64,000 nucleotides of DNA from Pseudonocardia ammonioxydans. GTDB lineage: Bacteria > Actinomycetota > Actinomycetes > Mycobacteriales > Pseudonocardiaceae. A program made the position numbers and the translations under genes. The stretch covers positions 1-64,000 of the forward strand of contig NZ_FOUY01000021.1 in the NCBI RefSeq assembly GCF_900115005.1, written 5' to 3'. This document shows positions 9,115 through 17,819 of this stretch, piece after piece (positions within the stretch are counted from its first letter, which is position 1; each line of letters opens with the position of its first letter). Below the pieces are notes generated by a model, which made no database searches, was not told the origin of the DNA, and worked only from the letters and a program-made list of their open reading frames with translations.

Positions 9115-10029
9115 TCAGATCAGGTTGGCGCGGCGGTAGAACCAGAGCGCCGGCTTCGTGAGCAGCCCGCACGAGGACAGGAACTCCATCAGCCCGGCGC
9201 ACGACGAACGCAGCAGCGCCTTGTGGTGCTCGTTGCCCCGCGCCTCGCGCAGCGCGCGCTGCGTGTCCAGGCCCGCGTTCGCGTAGACCTGTTCGTTCCA
9301 CATGCTGCTCACGATGTGGTAGGCGGCGGCCGCGACGAGCAGCGCCTGGACGCGGCGGCGTGCCGGGCCGGCGGCGCGGAGCCGCTCGCGGGTCTCCTCG
9401 CGGGCGAAGCGCATGTGCCGCGACTCCTCGACCACGTGGATGTTGTTGATCGTCCGCACGAACGGGGCGACGCGCTCGTCGCGCATCCAGTCCCGCTGCA
9501 TGACGTCGAGGACCTCCTCGGCGACCAGGATCGACGCGTAGGCCGCCTCGCCGGAGTAGGTCAGCGCGCAGAACCGGCCCAGCGCGACGACGTGGCGCTT
9601 CGGGACGTAGGCCGGCGCGCCCAGCTTCGCCGAGCCGCGGGCGAACATGATCGAGTGCCGGCACTCGTCGGCGATCTCGGTCAGCGCCCACTGGAACGCC
9701 GGGTCCGTCGGGTCCTTCGCGTAGAAGTCCCGCAGCACCAGCTGCTGCAGGATCATCTCGAACCAGATGCCCGTGGACGCGACCGACGCCGACTCCTGCC
9801 GGGTCAGCTCGGCCCGCTGCTCCTCGGTCAGCTCGTTCCAGTAGGCGGTGCCGTAGAGGCTGCTCCACTCCGGGCTCATCCCGTGGTGGGTCCGGTCCAG
9901 CGGCGTGTCCCAGTCGACCTGGGTCGCCGGATCGAACGAGAGCTCCGCGGACGAACGCAGCAGCCGCTGCGCGGTGTCCTGCCGCTCGTCGGTCACCTCG
10001 GCCGGGGACTCCGGAACGGTGGCGGTCAT
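9115..10029 (-). CDS. AurF-like diiron oxygenase
   Basis: 304 residues of the ferritin-like AurF family, whose founding member oxidises an aromatic amine to a nitro group with a diiron centre. Iron-ligand motifs are visible: an early Glu in the ESASV...WFEM helix, ADECRHSIMF, LVAEEVLD and VVEESRHMRF. ATG 10029 is preceded by GAGGGAG at good spacing; the longer frame to 10071 would overlap the operator. The gene is co-transcribed with the FprB-type reductase, an arrangement I also recall for Rv0885/fprB in mycobacteria. The physiological substrate is unknown. Confidence 0.85.
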   Translation of the reverse strand: MTATVPESPAEVTDERQDTAQRLLRSSAELSFDPATQVDWDTPLDRTHHGMSPEWSSLYGTAYWNELTEEQRAELTRQESASVASTGIWFEMILQQLVLRDFYAKDPTDPAFQWALTEIADECRHSIMFARGSAKLGAPAYVPKRHVVALGRFCALTYSGEAAYASILVAEEVLDVMQRDWMRDERVAPFVRTINNIHVVEESRHMRFAREETRERLRAAGPARRRVQALLVAAAAYHIVSSMWNEQVYANAGLDTQRALREARGNEHHKALLRSSCAGLMEFLSSCGLLTKPALWFYRRANLI

Positions 10030-10061
10030 GTCGGCTCCCTCGCAAACGACGACGTCAAGTG

Positions 10062-10095
10062 GTGTAACCACCGGTAACGTTACCAGTGGTTACAC
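10062..10095. promoter_or_regulatory. 34-bp operator upstream of the AurF-like gene
   Basis: A palindrome with one mismatched pair: GTGTAACCAC, C, GGTAACGTTACC, A, GTGGTTACAC. Size and symmetry suit a TetR-family dimer pair. It lies 32 nt before the ATG. Its core CCGGTAACGTTACC resembles CCGGTAAGGTTCCG upstream of the TetR gene at 37545. Confidence 0.7.
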
Positions 10096-10150
10096 ACGAC
10101 GCAAGCCCGGGCGGGGCCGGTGATCACCGACCGGGCGGCGGCGGTATATC

Positions 10151-10165
10151 GTTGCGATACGCAAC
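10151..10165. promoter_or_regulatory. MarR-like palindrome before the next operon
   Basis: GTTGCG-ATA-CGCAAC is a perfect 6-bp inverted repeat with a 3-nt centre, 5 nt before the GGAGGAGG ribosome site and 18 nt before the GTG start. GTTGC...GCAAC half-sites are common MarR-family targets. No marR gene lies beside it in this window. Confidence 0.5.
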
Positions 10166-10182
10166 TAATGGAGGAGGACGCC

Positions 10183-10971
10183 GTGGCAACCGGGCCGTCG
10201 ATCATCGGCACCGTCCGACGACGCAGCGGGACCCCCGTCCCCGCCGCGACCGTGACCGTCACCGACCTGGACGGGCGCCAGCACGGGCGGTCCGAGACCG
10301 GACCGGACGGCGACTACGCCGTCGGGCTCGGGACCGGGGGGACCTACCTCGTCGTCGTCCGCGCCGAGGGCTCCGGGCCGGACGCCGGACTGGTCCCCGT
10401 CCGCGACACCCCCGCCCGGCACGACGTCGTCACGACCGGCGGCGGGACCGTCGAGGGCGTGCTGACCGACGGCACCGGCGCCGGGGTGCCGGGCGCGTCG
10501 ATCACCCTGATCGACCCGCTGGGCGACGTGGTCGCGAGCGGCCCCACCGGTCCGGGCGGGCGGTTCCGGCTGGAGACCCCGGGCACCGGACCGCACACGC
10601 TGACCGTCACCGCACCCCGGCACCAGCCGGTGGCGCGCACCGTCACCACCGGGCCACCCGGGACCCCGATCGAGGTCCGGCTGCCCGCGCCGGCGGGGCT
10701 GACCGGCGTCGCCCGCACGTCCGACGGCAGCCCGGTCGCGGGGGCCCAGATCGTGCTCAGCGACGCGGGCGGGCACACGATCGCGACCACGACGACCGGC
10801 CCGGACGGGCGCTACGAGCTGTGGGACCTGCCACCCGGGCAGCACTCGCTCACCGCGAGCGGGCACGCCCCCGTCGTCGCCGCGGTGCAGGTCGACCAGG
10901 GTGCGACCACACCGGTGCAGGTCCACTTCCCCGACCCCGCGGGCACGACACGGGAGAACGCGCATGAGTGA
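10183..10971 (+). CDS. Triple carboxypeptidase-regulatory-like domain protein
   Basis: 262 residues made of three successive beta-sandwich repeats of about 85 residues. Each has the pattern G-V-G-A-V-T then GPDG-Y/F (GPDGDYAV, GPGGRFRL, GPDGRYELWDLPPG), as in carboxypeptidase-regulatory-like/Cna-B-type folds. There is no signal peptide or membrane segment. GTG 10183 is chosen because GGAGGAGG lies 5 nt upstream; longer starts would run through the palindrome. The next gene overlaps by 8 nt and carries one copy of the same domain. Such domains act as structural modules; no catalytic residues are seen. Confidence 0.7.
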   Translation: MATGPSIIGTVRRRSGTPVPAATVTVTDLDGRQHGRSETGPDGDYAVGLGTGGTYLVVVRAEGSGPDAGLVPVRDTPARHDVVTTGGGTVEGVLTDGTGAGVPGASITLIDPLGDVVASGPTGPGGRFRLETPGTGPHTLTVTAPRHQPVARTVTTGPPGTPIEVRLPAPAGLTGVARTSDGSPVAGAQIVLSDAGGHTIATTTTGPDGRYELWDLPPGQHSLTASGHAPVVAAVQVDQGATTPVQVHFPDPAGTTRENAHE

Positions 10972-11767
10972 GCTGTACGGGCGACTGAGCAGCCCCGACG
11001 GATGGCCGGTCGCCGGCGGGACCGTCACCGTCATGGACGGCACCGGCATGCAGAAGGGACGGGCGGCGAGCCGCGCGGACGGCGGGTTCTCGATCGGCGG
11101 GCTGGCCGCCGGACCGCACACGGTCGTCGTCGCGGCGCCCGGGCACGAGCCGTCCGCCCGGTCGGTGGTGCTGAACGGGACCGGCGTCGACCTGGGCCGG
11201 TTCGAGCTGCCCCGGGCCGGCGGCGTCGTGCTCCCCGCACCGGGGACGTGGCGGATCGACAGCCGGCACTCCAGCATCCGCGCGACCGCCCTGCACCTGG
11301 GCATGAGCCGGATCCACGGGCGGCTGCGGCAGTTCTCCGGCCGGCTCGAGGTGACCGACCCGTTCGAGGCGAGCCGGGTGGACGTGGCGATCGACGCCGG
11401 GTCGGTCGACTCCGACGACCCGGACCGCGACGCGCACCTGCGCGCCCCGGACTTCCTCGACGTCGGCACCCACCCCTCGATCGGCTACACCGGATCGGGG
11501 CTCACCCGGCACGACGTCACGCACTGGACCGTGCACGGCACGCTGTCGCTCAAGGGCGTCTCCGCGCCGGTGGACCTGGCCGTCACCTACGGCGGTTCCG
11601 GGCCGGACCCGTGGGGCGGCACCCGCGCGGCCTTCACCGCCACCACCGAGGTCTCCCGCGACGAGTTCGCGATCGACTGGAACCAGTCGGTGCTGGCCGG
11701 GGTGCTCGCGGTGGGCCGCACGCTGCGGATCGACATCGACATCCAGGCGGTCCTGGACGAGGGCTGA
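10964..11767 (+). CDS. Carboxypeptidase-regulatory-like domain fused to YceI lipocalin-like domain
   Basis: 267 residues. Residues 1-85 are a single regulatory-like repeat (ADGGFSIGGLAAGPH). Residues 95-267 are YceI: the start PGTWRIDSRHSSIRATALHLGMS, the DPDRDAHLRAPDFLDV segment typical of the family, and the end DEFAIDWNQ. YceI proteins bind isoprenoid chains such as polyprenyl quinones in a lipocalin barrel. No signal peptide is visible, so a cytoplasmic role is likely here. ATG 10964 overlaps the previous stop. MarR-type control is inferred from the palindrome before the first gene. Confidence 0.85.
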   Translation: MSELYGRLSSPDGWPVAGGTVTVMDGTGMQKGRAASRADGGFSIGGLAAGPHTVVVAAPGHEPSARSVVLNGTGVDLGRFELPRAGGVVLPAPGTWRIDSRHSSIRATALHLGMSRIHGRLRQFSGRLEVTDPFEASRVDVAIDAGSVDSDDPDRDAHLRAPDFLDVGTHPSIGYTGSGLTRHDVTHWTVHGTLSLKGVSAPVDLAVTYGGSGPDPWGGTRAAFTATTEVSRDEFAIDWNQSVLAGVLAVGRTLRIDIDIQAVLDEG

Positions 11768-11787
11768 CCGTGCGGGTGGCCCCGGGC

Positions 11788-11834
11788 GGTCACCCACCCG
11801 TCGCCGAGGCCGGCACGACGGCGGGTGGGTGACC
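11788..11834. terminator. Hairpin after the YceI gene
   Basis: Perfect 13-bp arms (GGTCACCCACCCG and its complement) enclose a 21-nt loop, 20 nt after the YceI stop and before the convergent small exported-protein gene. It can serve both directions. Confidence 0.7.
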
Positions 11835-11902
11835 TGTTCGGCTCGTCCCCCGGCGAGCCGGGACCCCGGGCGCGCCCTGCGACGTACCCGGGGCGGGTCG
11901 GA

Positions 11903-12187
11903 TCAGGTCAGGCCGTCGAGCACGCCGAAGACGGGTGCGGTCAGGTCGACCGGGGTGACCAGGGCGTCCGGCAGCGGCAGCGCCGGGACGCCGTCGAGCA
12001 GGAACACCGGGACGGAACCGGCTTCCTCGGCTCCAGTCGTCTCGGTGCCCGCTGACTCCGAGCCGGTGGCGTCCGATGTGGCCGGGCCGTCGGGGGTGTC
12101 GGCGTGCGCGAGGCCGCCGGTGAGGGCGGCGAGCGCCCCGGCACCGGCGACGGCGAGCGCGGCGCGACCGGCCGTGCGTGCGGTCAT
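11903..12187 (-). CDS. Small exported protein, last gene of the sulfur-linked cluster
   Basis: 94 residues. The N-terminus MTARTAGRAALAVAGAGAL and a GLAHA-DTP junction look like a Sec signal peptide cleaved near residue 29. The mature part is an acidic Ser/Thr/Glu-rich linker followed by a hydrophobic tail around VPVFLLDGVPALPLPDALV. It begins 37 nt after the YeeE-type gene. The same layout (signal peptide, linker, LP.L/V-rich tail) occurs in the 117-residue protein that heads the cluster, so the two may be related partners. I do not recognise a family. Confidence 0.6.
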   Translation of the reverse strand: MTARTAGRAALAVAGAGALAALTGGLAHADTPDGPATSDATGSESAGTETTGAEEAGSVPVFLLDGVPALPLPDALVTPVDLTAPVFGVLDGLT

Positions 12188-12224
12188 GGTGTGTACCTCT
12201 TTCCTCGGGGAGCGTCCGGCGGGC

Positions 12225-13511
12225 TCAGCAGAGCGAGTCCGCCGGCTTGGGGTTGGTCAGGCCGAAGAGCGGACGCAGCCGCAGCCCGACCCAGGTACCG
12301 CCGAGTGCGACGACGGCCCAGATCCATCCGTGCAGGCTGAACGAGGCGATGCCGGAGAAGTAGGCGCCGATGTTGCAGCCGCCCGCCAGCCGCGCGCCGT
12401 AACCCATGGCGACACCGCCCAGCACCGCGCCGAGGGCGAGCTTCCAGGGGACCCGCCGGTGCAGCACGAAGGCGCCGCCCACCGCGGAGGCGATCAGGGC
12501 ACCGATCATGATCCCGACGTCGAGGTTGGAGATCCGGTCGGCGAGCACCGGGTTGGCGAGGGCCTTCGCGTTCGCCGGGACCTGCCAGTACGCCAGGCCG
12601 GCCATGTCGAACCCGAGCAGCTCGAGGAACTTCGACCCCCACAGCGCGAACGCCGACGTCACGCCCCACGGGGCGGCCGAGACGAACAGCACCGCGGCGT
12701 TGAGCACGGCCAGCACGAGCGCGCCGACCCACATCGGCCAGGAGCCCCGCAGCACCCGGGCGATCCCGCGGGCCGACGGCGGCCGCTCGACCGGCGGCGG
12801 GGTCCGCCGCCGCGCCACCACCCAGGTGACGACGGTGATCGCGGCGAGCACGACCAGGGTGATCGCCAGGGCGCCCGGGTAGCCCAGCAGCTGGGCGAGG
12901 TTGATGCTCGGCCCCTGCGGCACCGTCTCGGTCCAGAACGTGTGGGTGAACACGGCGAGCATCGAGCCGAGGATGAAGCCGAACAGCGTCAGGACGATCG
13001 CGGACTGCCCGCTGCCGACGGCGAACAGCGTGCCCGACGCGCACGACCCGCCGACCTGCATGCCGAGTCCGAACAGGAACGCCCCGACGACCAGTCCGAT
13101 CCCGACCGGGGAGGTCAGCCCGCGCGGCTCGCCCGCCAGCGCGACCCCGGACGCGAGGATCACCGCGAACAGCACCGCGGCGGTCCCCAGCATGATCATG
13201 TGGGCCCGGATCGCCGCACCCTGGCCGACCGCGACGAGCTGGCGCCAGCCGGAGGTGAACCCGAACCGCGAGTGGAACAGGGTGAAGCCGAGCGCGAGGC
13301 CCAGCGCGGCCGTACCGACCATCGTGGCCGGCGCCACCGCGCCCACCCCGAACAGGAACAGCGCGGCCAGCACGAGGCCGATCGCGACGACGGTCCACTG
13401 CGGAGGCTTCGCCGCGCGGTCCCGCGGACCGTACGCGGCCCGCTCGGTGGCCGGGATCTCGCGCAGCGCCCGCACCAGCGGGCCGGGTCTGCGCTCCTGG
13501 ACGACGGACAT
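12225..13511 (-). CDS. YeeE/YedE-family sulfur transporter
   Basis: 428 residues with about ten membrane helices in two related halves, the YeeE/YedE fold that imports thiosulfate or handles other small sulfur species. Each half has the conserved cysteine motif: GGSCASGTLF in the first and AGGCNIGAYFSGI in the second. These cysteines relay the sulfur compound through the pore in the characterised homologue. The protein ends in Cys. ATG 13511 has GAGGAGA just upstream. Being downstream of a methanethiol-oxidase-like gene, it may import reduced sulfur made outside the membrane; that link is inference. Confidence 0.85.
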   Translation of the reverse strand: MSVVQERRPGPLVRALREIPATERAAYGPRDRAAKPPQWTVVAIGLVLAALFLFGVGAVAPATMVGTAALGLALGFTLFHSRFGFTSGWRQLVAVGQGAAIRAHMIMLGTAAVLFAVILASGVALAGEPRGLTSPVGIGLVVGAFLFGLGMQVGGSCASGTLFAVGSGQSAIVLTLFGFILGSMLAVFTHTFWTETVPQGPSINLAQLLGYPGALAITLVVLAAITVVTWVVARRRTPPPVERPPSARGIARVLRGSWPMWVGALVLAVLNAAVLFVSAAPWGVTSAFALWGSKFLELLGFDMAGLAYWQVPANAKALANPVLADRISNLDVGIMIGALIASAVGGAFVLHRRVPWKLALGAVLGGVAMGYGARLAGGCNIGAYFSGIASFSLHGWIWAVVALGGTWVGLRLRPLFGLTNPKPADSLC

Positions 13512-13539
13512 GGTCTCTCCTCAGCGATTCGTGGGGCGG

Positions 13540-13557
13540 CCGAGCAGCGCTGCTCGG
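13540..13557 (-). terminator. Short palindrome between two cluster genes
   Basis: CCGAGCAGC and its exact complement meet without spacer, 7 nt beyond the stop of the CopD-like gene and 29 nt before the YeeE-type start. It may act as a partial terminator or an RNA-stability element inside the operon. Confidence 0.4.
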
Positions 13558-13564
13558 GGCGCGG

Positions 13565-15634
13565 TCAGGGGGTCGGCGACGCGGCCGGGGCACCGATCGG
13601 GCCGATCGCGGCGACCGCCCCGCCGGGGAACCAGGCGGCGGTGTTCGGCCCGCCGTGGTGGCCGGGGCCGTCGCCGGGCTCGACGCTCATCGGTACCGAC
13701 ACCGGTGCTGCACCGTGCCAACCGTAGGGTTGCTCCACCTGTTCCCCGGCGGCATCGGCCCAGGCCAGCAGCCCGGAGGTGGACGGGGCCGAGCCCGGCA
13801 CGGTGAGGGCCAGCGCCCGGACGTAACGCTGGGGCAGCGGCTCCTGCGGCCCGAACGGCAGCGGGAGCACCGCGCTCTGCGCGGACCCGAGCACGCCGCC
13901 GGTGAGCAGCCAGGGCGCCAGGTAGGTCCCGCCGAGCGCGGTGGGCTCGGTGTTCGCCGCGTACGCGGTCTCGCGGGCCACCCGGGCGGCGTCCTGCCAG
14001 CCGGAGACCACGACGAGCCCGCCGTCGGCCCCGGCCCGCGGCCGCACCGGCACGCCGGCCGCAGCGGCCTCGGCGCGCACCGCCTCGGCGGCCGCCCGGG
14101 AGCGGGGTGAGGCGTCCGCGGCGATCGCGATCCCCGGGATCCCCCGGGCACCCAGCGCGCGGACGGTCTCCCGCAACGCCTGCTCGTCCCCCGGACGCAG
14201 CGACTCCGACGGGCAGTCGGTGACGTCCCCGGACCCCGGTCCGGCGGCCACGACGGCGCCCAGCACGGCGGAGGCGCACTCCGGGCCGTCCGCGCCCGTG
14301 GCACCCGCGGGTGTGGTCCGCTCGGTGCCGACGTCGACCGGCACCGTCCGGGACGCGCCACCCGCGTGCACGCTCAGCGAGTCCGTCCCGGCCGGCAGGT
14401 CGACCAGGGCCCACCCGCCGGGCGCCCCGGCCCGGCCGGTGACGGGTACGTCGCGGTCACCGACCCGGACCGTGAGGGGCGCGGTCGGCCCGGCGTCGGG
14501 CCCGCCGTGTCCGGGCATCGGGGCAGCGGCCGTCGACACGGCGGCCCCCGTCTCGGCGGGCACCACGACGCCCGGGTCGGTCAGCTGCACCAGGTTCGGG
14601 CCCGGCCGCATCGGGCTGACGACGAGTGTGAGCGCGCCGGAGCCGAGGTCGACCGTGCGGGCCAGCAACTGTCCCGGCTCCGCGGCCGCCGCCGGGGGCG
14701 GCAACGCGGCCAACACCGAGGCCGCCGCGACACCGGCGACCGCGGCCACGCCGGCCGTGGCCCGGAAGCGGTCGCGGGTGCCCCGGGCCCGGGCCCGTCC
14801 GGTCGCGTGCCCGCCACGGCCGGTCACGGCCCGCTCGGCCACGACCAGGACCGTCGCCAGCGCCGGACCGGCCACCGCGACCAGCGCGGAGCGCCCGTAT
14901 CCGGTGCCGACCAGGTCGATCACGCTGAACGGCCCGGTGAGCAGCAGCTGGGCGAGCCCGGCACCGGTCGCCGCGGTGCCGGCCACGACGGCGAGCACCC
15001 GGACCCGCCCCGTGCCCGGACGGTCGTCCGGCCCGGCCGTGGGCGTGTCCGGATCGGCGAGGGCGCGCAGGGGTGCCTCGTCCGCGACCGCGCGGTGCGC
15101 GAACAGGTGCAGCACGGCGCCCGCCAGCAGGGCGACGGCGACGGCGTACCCGGCGTCGAGCGCGACCGGTACCGGCGCGCCGCGGGCGGAGGACAGCACC
15201 GACGCGAGGAGCGCGGCGACGACCGCACCGGGCAGCACCGCCGTCGCCGGCCGGCCGCCGTGCAACAGCACCGGGACCGCGGCGACGGCGACGACCAGCC
15301 CGGCCGCCCACAGTGGCGTACCGCTGCCGGACCAGACCGTCGCGGCGATCGCGGCACCGGACGCCACCAGGGCCGCGACCGTCGCCACGATCCGCTCCGT
15401 GGGCACCGGGCCCCGGGCGAGCGGGCGCACGAGGCCGGCACCGGCGACGACGGCGAGCCCGACCAGCAGGGCCGACCGCAGCAGGGTGACCGCGAGCGGG
15501 GCGCCGTCGAACGGCCCCGCGGGAGCGGCCGCCGGGACGAGCGCGTGCCCCAGGGCGGCGGCCCCGGCCGGGCCGGCGGGCAGCAGCCCGCCGGCCGGCA
15601 CGAGCGCTGGGTTCACCAGCAGGAACAGCGACAT
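13565..15634 (-). CDS. Polytopic membrane protein with CopD-like core and large extracytoplasmic C-terminus
   Basis: 689 residues. The first about 320 residues hold eight or so hydrophobic helices reminiscent of CopD/YcnJ copper-handling membrane proteins, ending with a helix and AAAAEPG that looks like an export boundary. Residues about 330-445 are a beta-rich part (PGPNLVQLTDPGVVVPAE). Residues about 460-689 read like an alpha/beta binding-protein domain (GIPGIAIAADASPRSRAAAE). ATG 15634 follows the upstream stop by 2 nt. I recall this family only as a DUF found with SBP56-like proteins. A role in metal or substrate supply to the secreted enzyme is inference. Confidence 0.6.
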   Translation of the reverse strand: MSLFLLVNPALVPAGGLLPAGPAGAAALGHALVPAAAPAGPFDGAPLAVTLLRSALLVGLAVVAGAGLVRPLARGPVPTERIVATVAALVASGAAIAATVWSGSGTPLWAAGLVVAVAAVPVLLHGGRPATAVLPGAVVAALLASVLSSARGAPVPVALDAGYAVAVALLAGAVLHLFAHRAVADEAPLRALADPDTPTAGPDDRPGTGRVRVLAVVAGTAATGAGLAQLLLTGPFSVIDLVGTGYGRSALVAVAGPALATVLVVAERAVTGRGGHATGRARARGTRDRFRATAGVAAVAGVAAASVLAALPPPAAAAEPGQLLARTVDLGSGALTLVVSPMRPGPNLVQLTDPGVVVPAETGAAVSTAAAPMPGHGGPDAGPTAPLTVRVGDRDVPVTGRAGAPGGWALVDLPAGTDSLSVHAGGASRTVPVDVGTERTTPAGATGADGPECASAVLGAVVAAGPGSGDVTDCPSESLRPGDEQALRETVRALGARGIPGIAIAADASPRSRAAAEAVRAEAAAAGVPVRPRAGADGGLVVVSGWQDAARVARETAYAANTEPTALGGTYLAPWLLTGGVLGSAQSAVLPLPFGPQEPLPQRYVRALALTVPGSAPSTSGLLAWADAAGEQVEQPYGWHGAAPVSVPMSVEPGDGPGHHGGPNTAAWFPGGAVAAIGPIGAPAASPTP

Positions 15635-15636
15635 CG

Positions 15637-17469
15637 TCAGTCCTTGATGTCCTCGTCCGCGGTCACGAACAGCATCGAGTGCGGCTTGGCGTTGCCGAAC
15701 GCACCGTGCGGCCATTGCTCGCGGTTGAAGTTGACGCAGGGCTCGCCGGTGTCCTCGTCGGTGAAGGACTCGTCGAGGGCCAGCGCCCCGTCCTGGGCGA
15801 TGTCGACCATGCAGACCCGGTGGTCGCCGTCGAGCCCGGTCCGGGCCACGAAGTAGTTCGCGGTGGCCAGGCGCTTCGGCTGGTCGGTCTCCCGGTAGAA
15901 CCCGTCCTCACCCAGCTCCAGGTTGTCCAGCGCGCCCCAGTGCGGGCCGGCGCCGGTCTGGTCGGGGTTGATGCCGGTGCTCCCGCGGACCGTCGGGCAG
16001 TCCGCCTCGGCACCACCGGCGGTGATCTCCTCCTCGGTGTCGATCGAGCACTCGGTGCCCGGCCCGGCCGCCAGCAGCTTCTCGATGTCGAGGGCGATCA
16101 CGCCGCCCGCGGTGCCCTCGTCGTCCGGACCCAGCGTCCCGGCCTTGCGGCCGATCGTGGCGTGGTAGAGCGTCCGGTCGTCCGGGCTGGTCTGCAGCCA
16201 GCCGCCGTTGGCGCTCGGGCCGCCGTTCTCGCCGCCGGTACCCAGCTCCGGGGCGACCGTGGACAGGTCGAAGACCTCGCGCCACTCCGGGTTGTCGACG
16301 GTGATGTCGGGCGTGTAGTAGATCGCGCCGCCCTGCATGGTCTGCGCGAACGCACCCTTGTTGCCCGGCTGGTTGGTGACCGTGGTCTCCATCGCGGCGC
16401 GGTTCTCGTTGCGCAGCGGGTCCTCGCCGTTCGAGCGCGGACCGGTCGGCAGGTAGGCCACCGACTTGACCTTCGGGTGGTTGAGGTCGGAGATGTCCCA
16501 GGTCCGCACGGTCGGTCGTCGCAGGTACGGCGACGGGTTCTTCACCGGATCGAGGATGATCGTCCGCGGTTCGGCGTAGTCGCTGGTGACCATGGTGTTC
16601 AGGTCCTCACGGACCTGGATGCCGTGCGGGTTGGCACACGTCGGGTTGCCCAGGGACGGCATGTTGAGGCACTGGGTCGGATCCTCCGGCGTCTCGGTCG
16701 CGGCCGGGGCCTCGACCATGTTCTCGCCGTCCTCACCGAGCCGGACCACCGAACCCGGGGACCCGGCGAATCCGTTGCCGGTGCGGACCTCGCCGTGGGT
16801 GTAGCGGCACGGCCCCGGCGCGACCGGGCCACCCATGTAGGTGCCGTAGGCGGTGCCGTCGTTCAGGACCCAGTAGGCGTCGGGCACCGAACCGCACAGC
16901 GTCTGCGACGGCAGCGAGATGCCCGAGAGCTTGAGCTCCGGCAGCGCGCTGACGTCGAACACGTAGGTGGCCGCCGTGAACAGACCACCCGCGTAGATCT
17001 TGTCGCCCTTGCGCCACGTGTACTGCATGTGGTGCGGCTCGTTCTCCACCAGCGGCCCGACGGTGGCGGTGTTGACGACCTTGCCGTAGTCCGGGGTGCC
17101 CTTCGTGACGTCGACGACGGCCATGAAGTCCGGCCCGGGCAGGGTGTCACGCACCTTGTCGATCGGGTCGGTCAGCGACCCGGGCAGGTTCCGCACGTCG
17201 GAGACCGCGGTGTCGGCGACGTTCTCGTCACCGGCCCAGACGATCGCGTACTCCTTGCGGGGCCCGTCGGCGCTCTGCTGCCGGGCCTCCGGCGTGAGGT
17301 TGTTCTCGACCCAGTAGTCCTTGCCGTCGGCACCGGCGACCTCGGAGCGGACCGTGTCGATCGCGTTCTGGGCGGTCGCGGGCACCGCGACCACCCCGGC
17401 GACGACGGCCGCACCCAGCAGGGCGAACGCGGATCGCCGTCCCCAGCGGGACTTCGGTAGCAGTCTCAT
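15637..17469 (-). CDS. Secreted SBP56 / methanethiol-oxidase-like protein
   Basis: 610 residues. A Sec signal peptide (RRSAFALLGAAVVAGVVAVP then ATAQ) precedes a beta-propeller of the selenium-binding-protein 56 family: NEPHHMQYTWRKGD, NPHGIQVREDLNTMVTSDY, DPVKNPSPYLRRPTVRTWDI, GPHWGALDNL and a final NAKPHSMLF. Conserved His residues in these blocks are copper ligands in bacterial methanethiol oxidase, which turns methanethiol into sulfide, formaldehyde and hydrogen peroxide. The insert between blades is longer than in classical SBP56. The gene overlaps its upstream neighbour by 4 nt and is followed by a CopD-like gene and a sulfur transporter, which supports a sulfur role. The substrate is unproven. 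Confidence 0.75.
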   Translation of the reverse strand: MRLLPKSRWGRRSAFALLGAAVVAGVVAVPATAQNAIDTVRSEVAGADGKDYWVENNLTPEARQQSADGPRKEYAIVWAGDENVADTAVSDVRNLPGSLTDPIDKVRDTLPGPDFMAVVDVTKGTPDYGKVVNTATVGPLVENEPHHMQYTWRKGDKIYAGGLFTAATYVFDVSALPELKLSGISLPSQTLCGSVPDAYWVLNDGTAYGTYMGGPVAPGPCRYTHGEVRTGNGFAGSPGSVVRLGEDGENMVEAPAATETPEDPTQCLNMPSLGNPTCANPHGIQVREDLNTMVTSDYAEPRTIILDPVKNPSPYLRRPTVRTWDISDLNHPKVKSVAYLPTGPRSNGEDPLRNENRAAMETTVTNQPGNKGAFAQTMQGGAIYYTPDITVDNPEWREVFDLSTVAPELGTGGENGGPSANGGWLQTSPDDRTLYHATIGRKAGTLGPDDEGTAGGVIALDIEKLLAAGPGTECSIDTEEEITAGGAEADCPTVRGSTGINPDQTGAGPHWGALDNLELGEDGFYRETDQPKRLATANYFVARTGLDGDHRVCMVDIAQDGALALDESFTDEDTGEPCVNFNREQWPHGAFGNAKPHSMLFVTADEDIKD

Positions 17470-17819
17470 TCGCCGACCGTTCCGTTCTGCAGGACGGTCG
17501 GGGTGATCTGCTTCGGCGCCTTGGTGACCACGTCCACCAGGCCGGTGACCGGCACGCCGGCGGGCGCGAAGTCACGCAGCTGCTGGATCGGTTCGCCCGA
17601 GTCGAACGCGGTGTAGGACGGCTCGACGTACGGGGCGGTCGGGGCCGGGTCCGGCTGGTCGTCGTTCGGGGCGCTGAGCAGCGGCCCGAGGTCCGGGACC
17701 AGGTCGGGCGTGGCCGCCTGGGCCGCGCCGGACAGACCGATCAGGGCGGTGCCGGCGAGTGCGGCACCACCGGCGATCAGCCGGATCCGGGACGCCGGTC
17801 GTGCGCGGTGCTGGGGCAC
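17466..17819 (-). CDS. Small exported protein heading the SBP56-like operon
   Basis: 117 residues from GTG 17819, chosen for the AGGAGA just upstream. A signal peptide (RIRLIAGGAALAGTALIGLS, cleavage near AQA-ATP) is followed by an acidic Pro/Asp-rich linker and a tail containing QLRDFAPAGVPVTGLVDVV. The stop overlaps the ATG of the SBP56-like gene (ATGA), so translation is coupled. It has no cysteines or recognised domain. Position and pairing suggest an accessory or chaperone-like partner of the secreted enzyme. Confidence 0.6.
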   Translation of the reverse strand: MPQHRARPASRIRLIAGGAALAGTALIGLSGAAQAATPDLVPDLGPLLSAPNDDQPDPAPTAPYVEPSYTAFDSGEPIQQLRDFAPAGVPVTGLVDVVTKAPKQITPTVLQNGTVGE

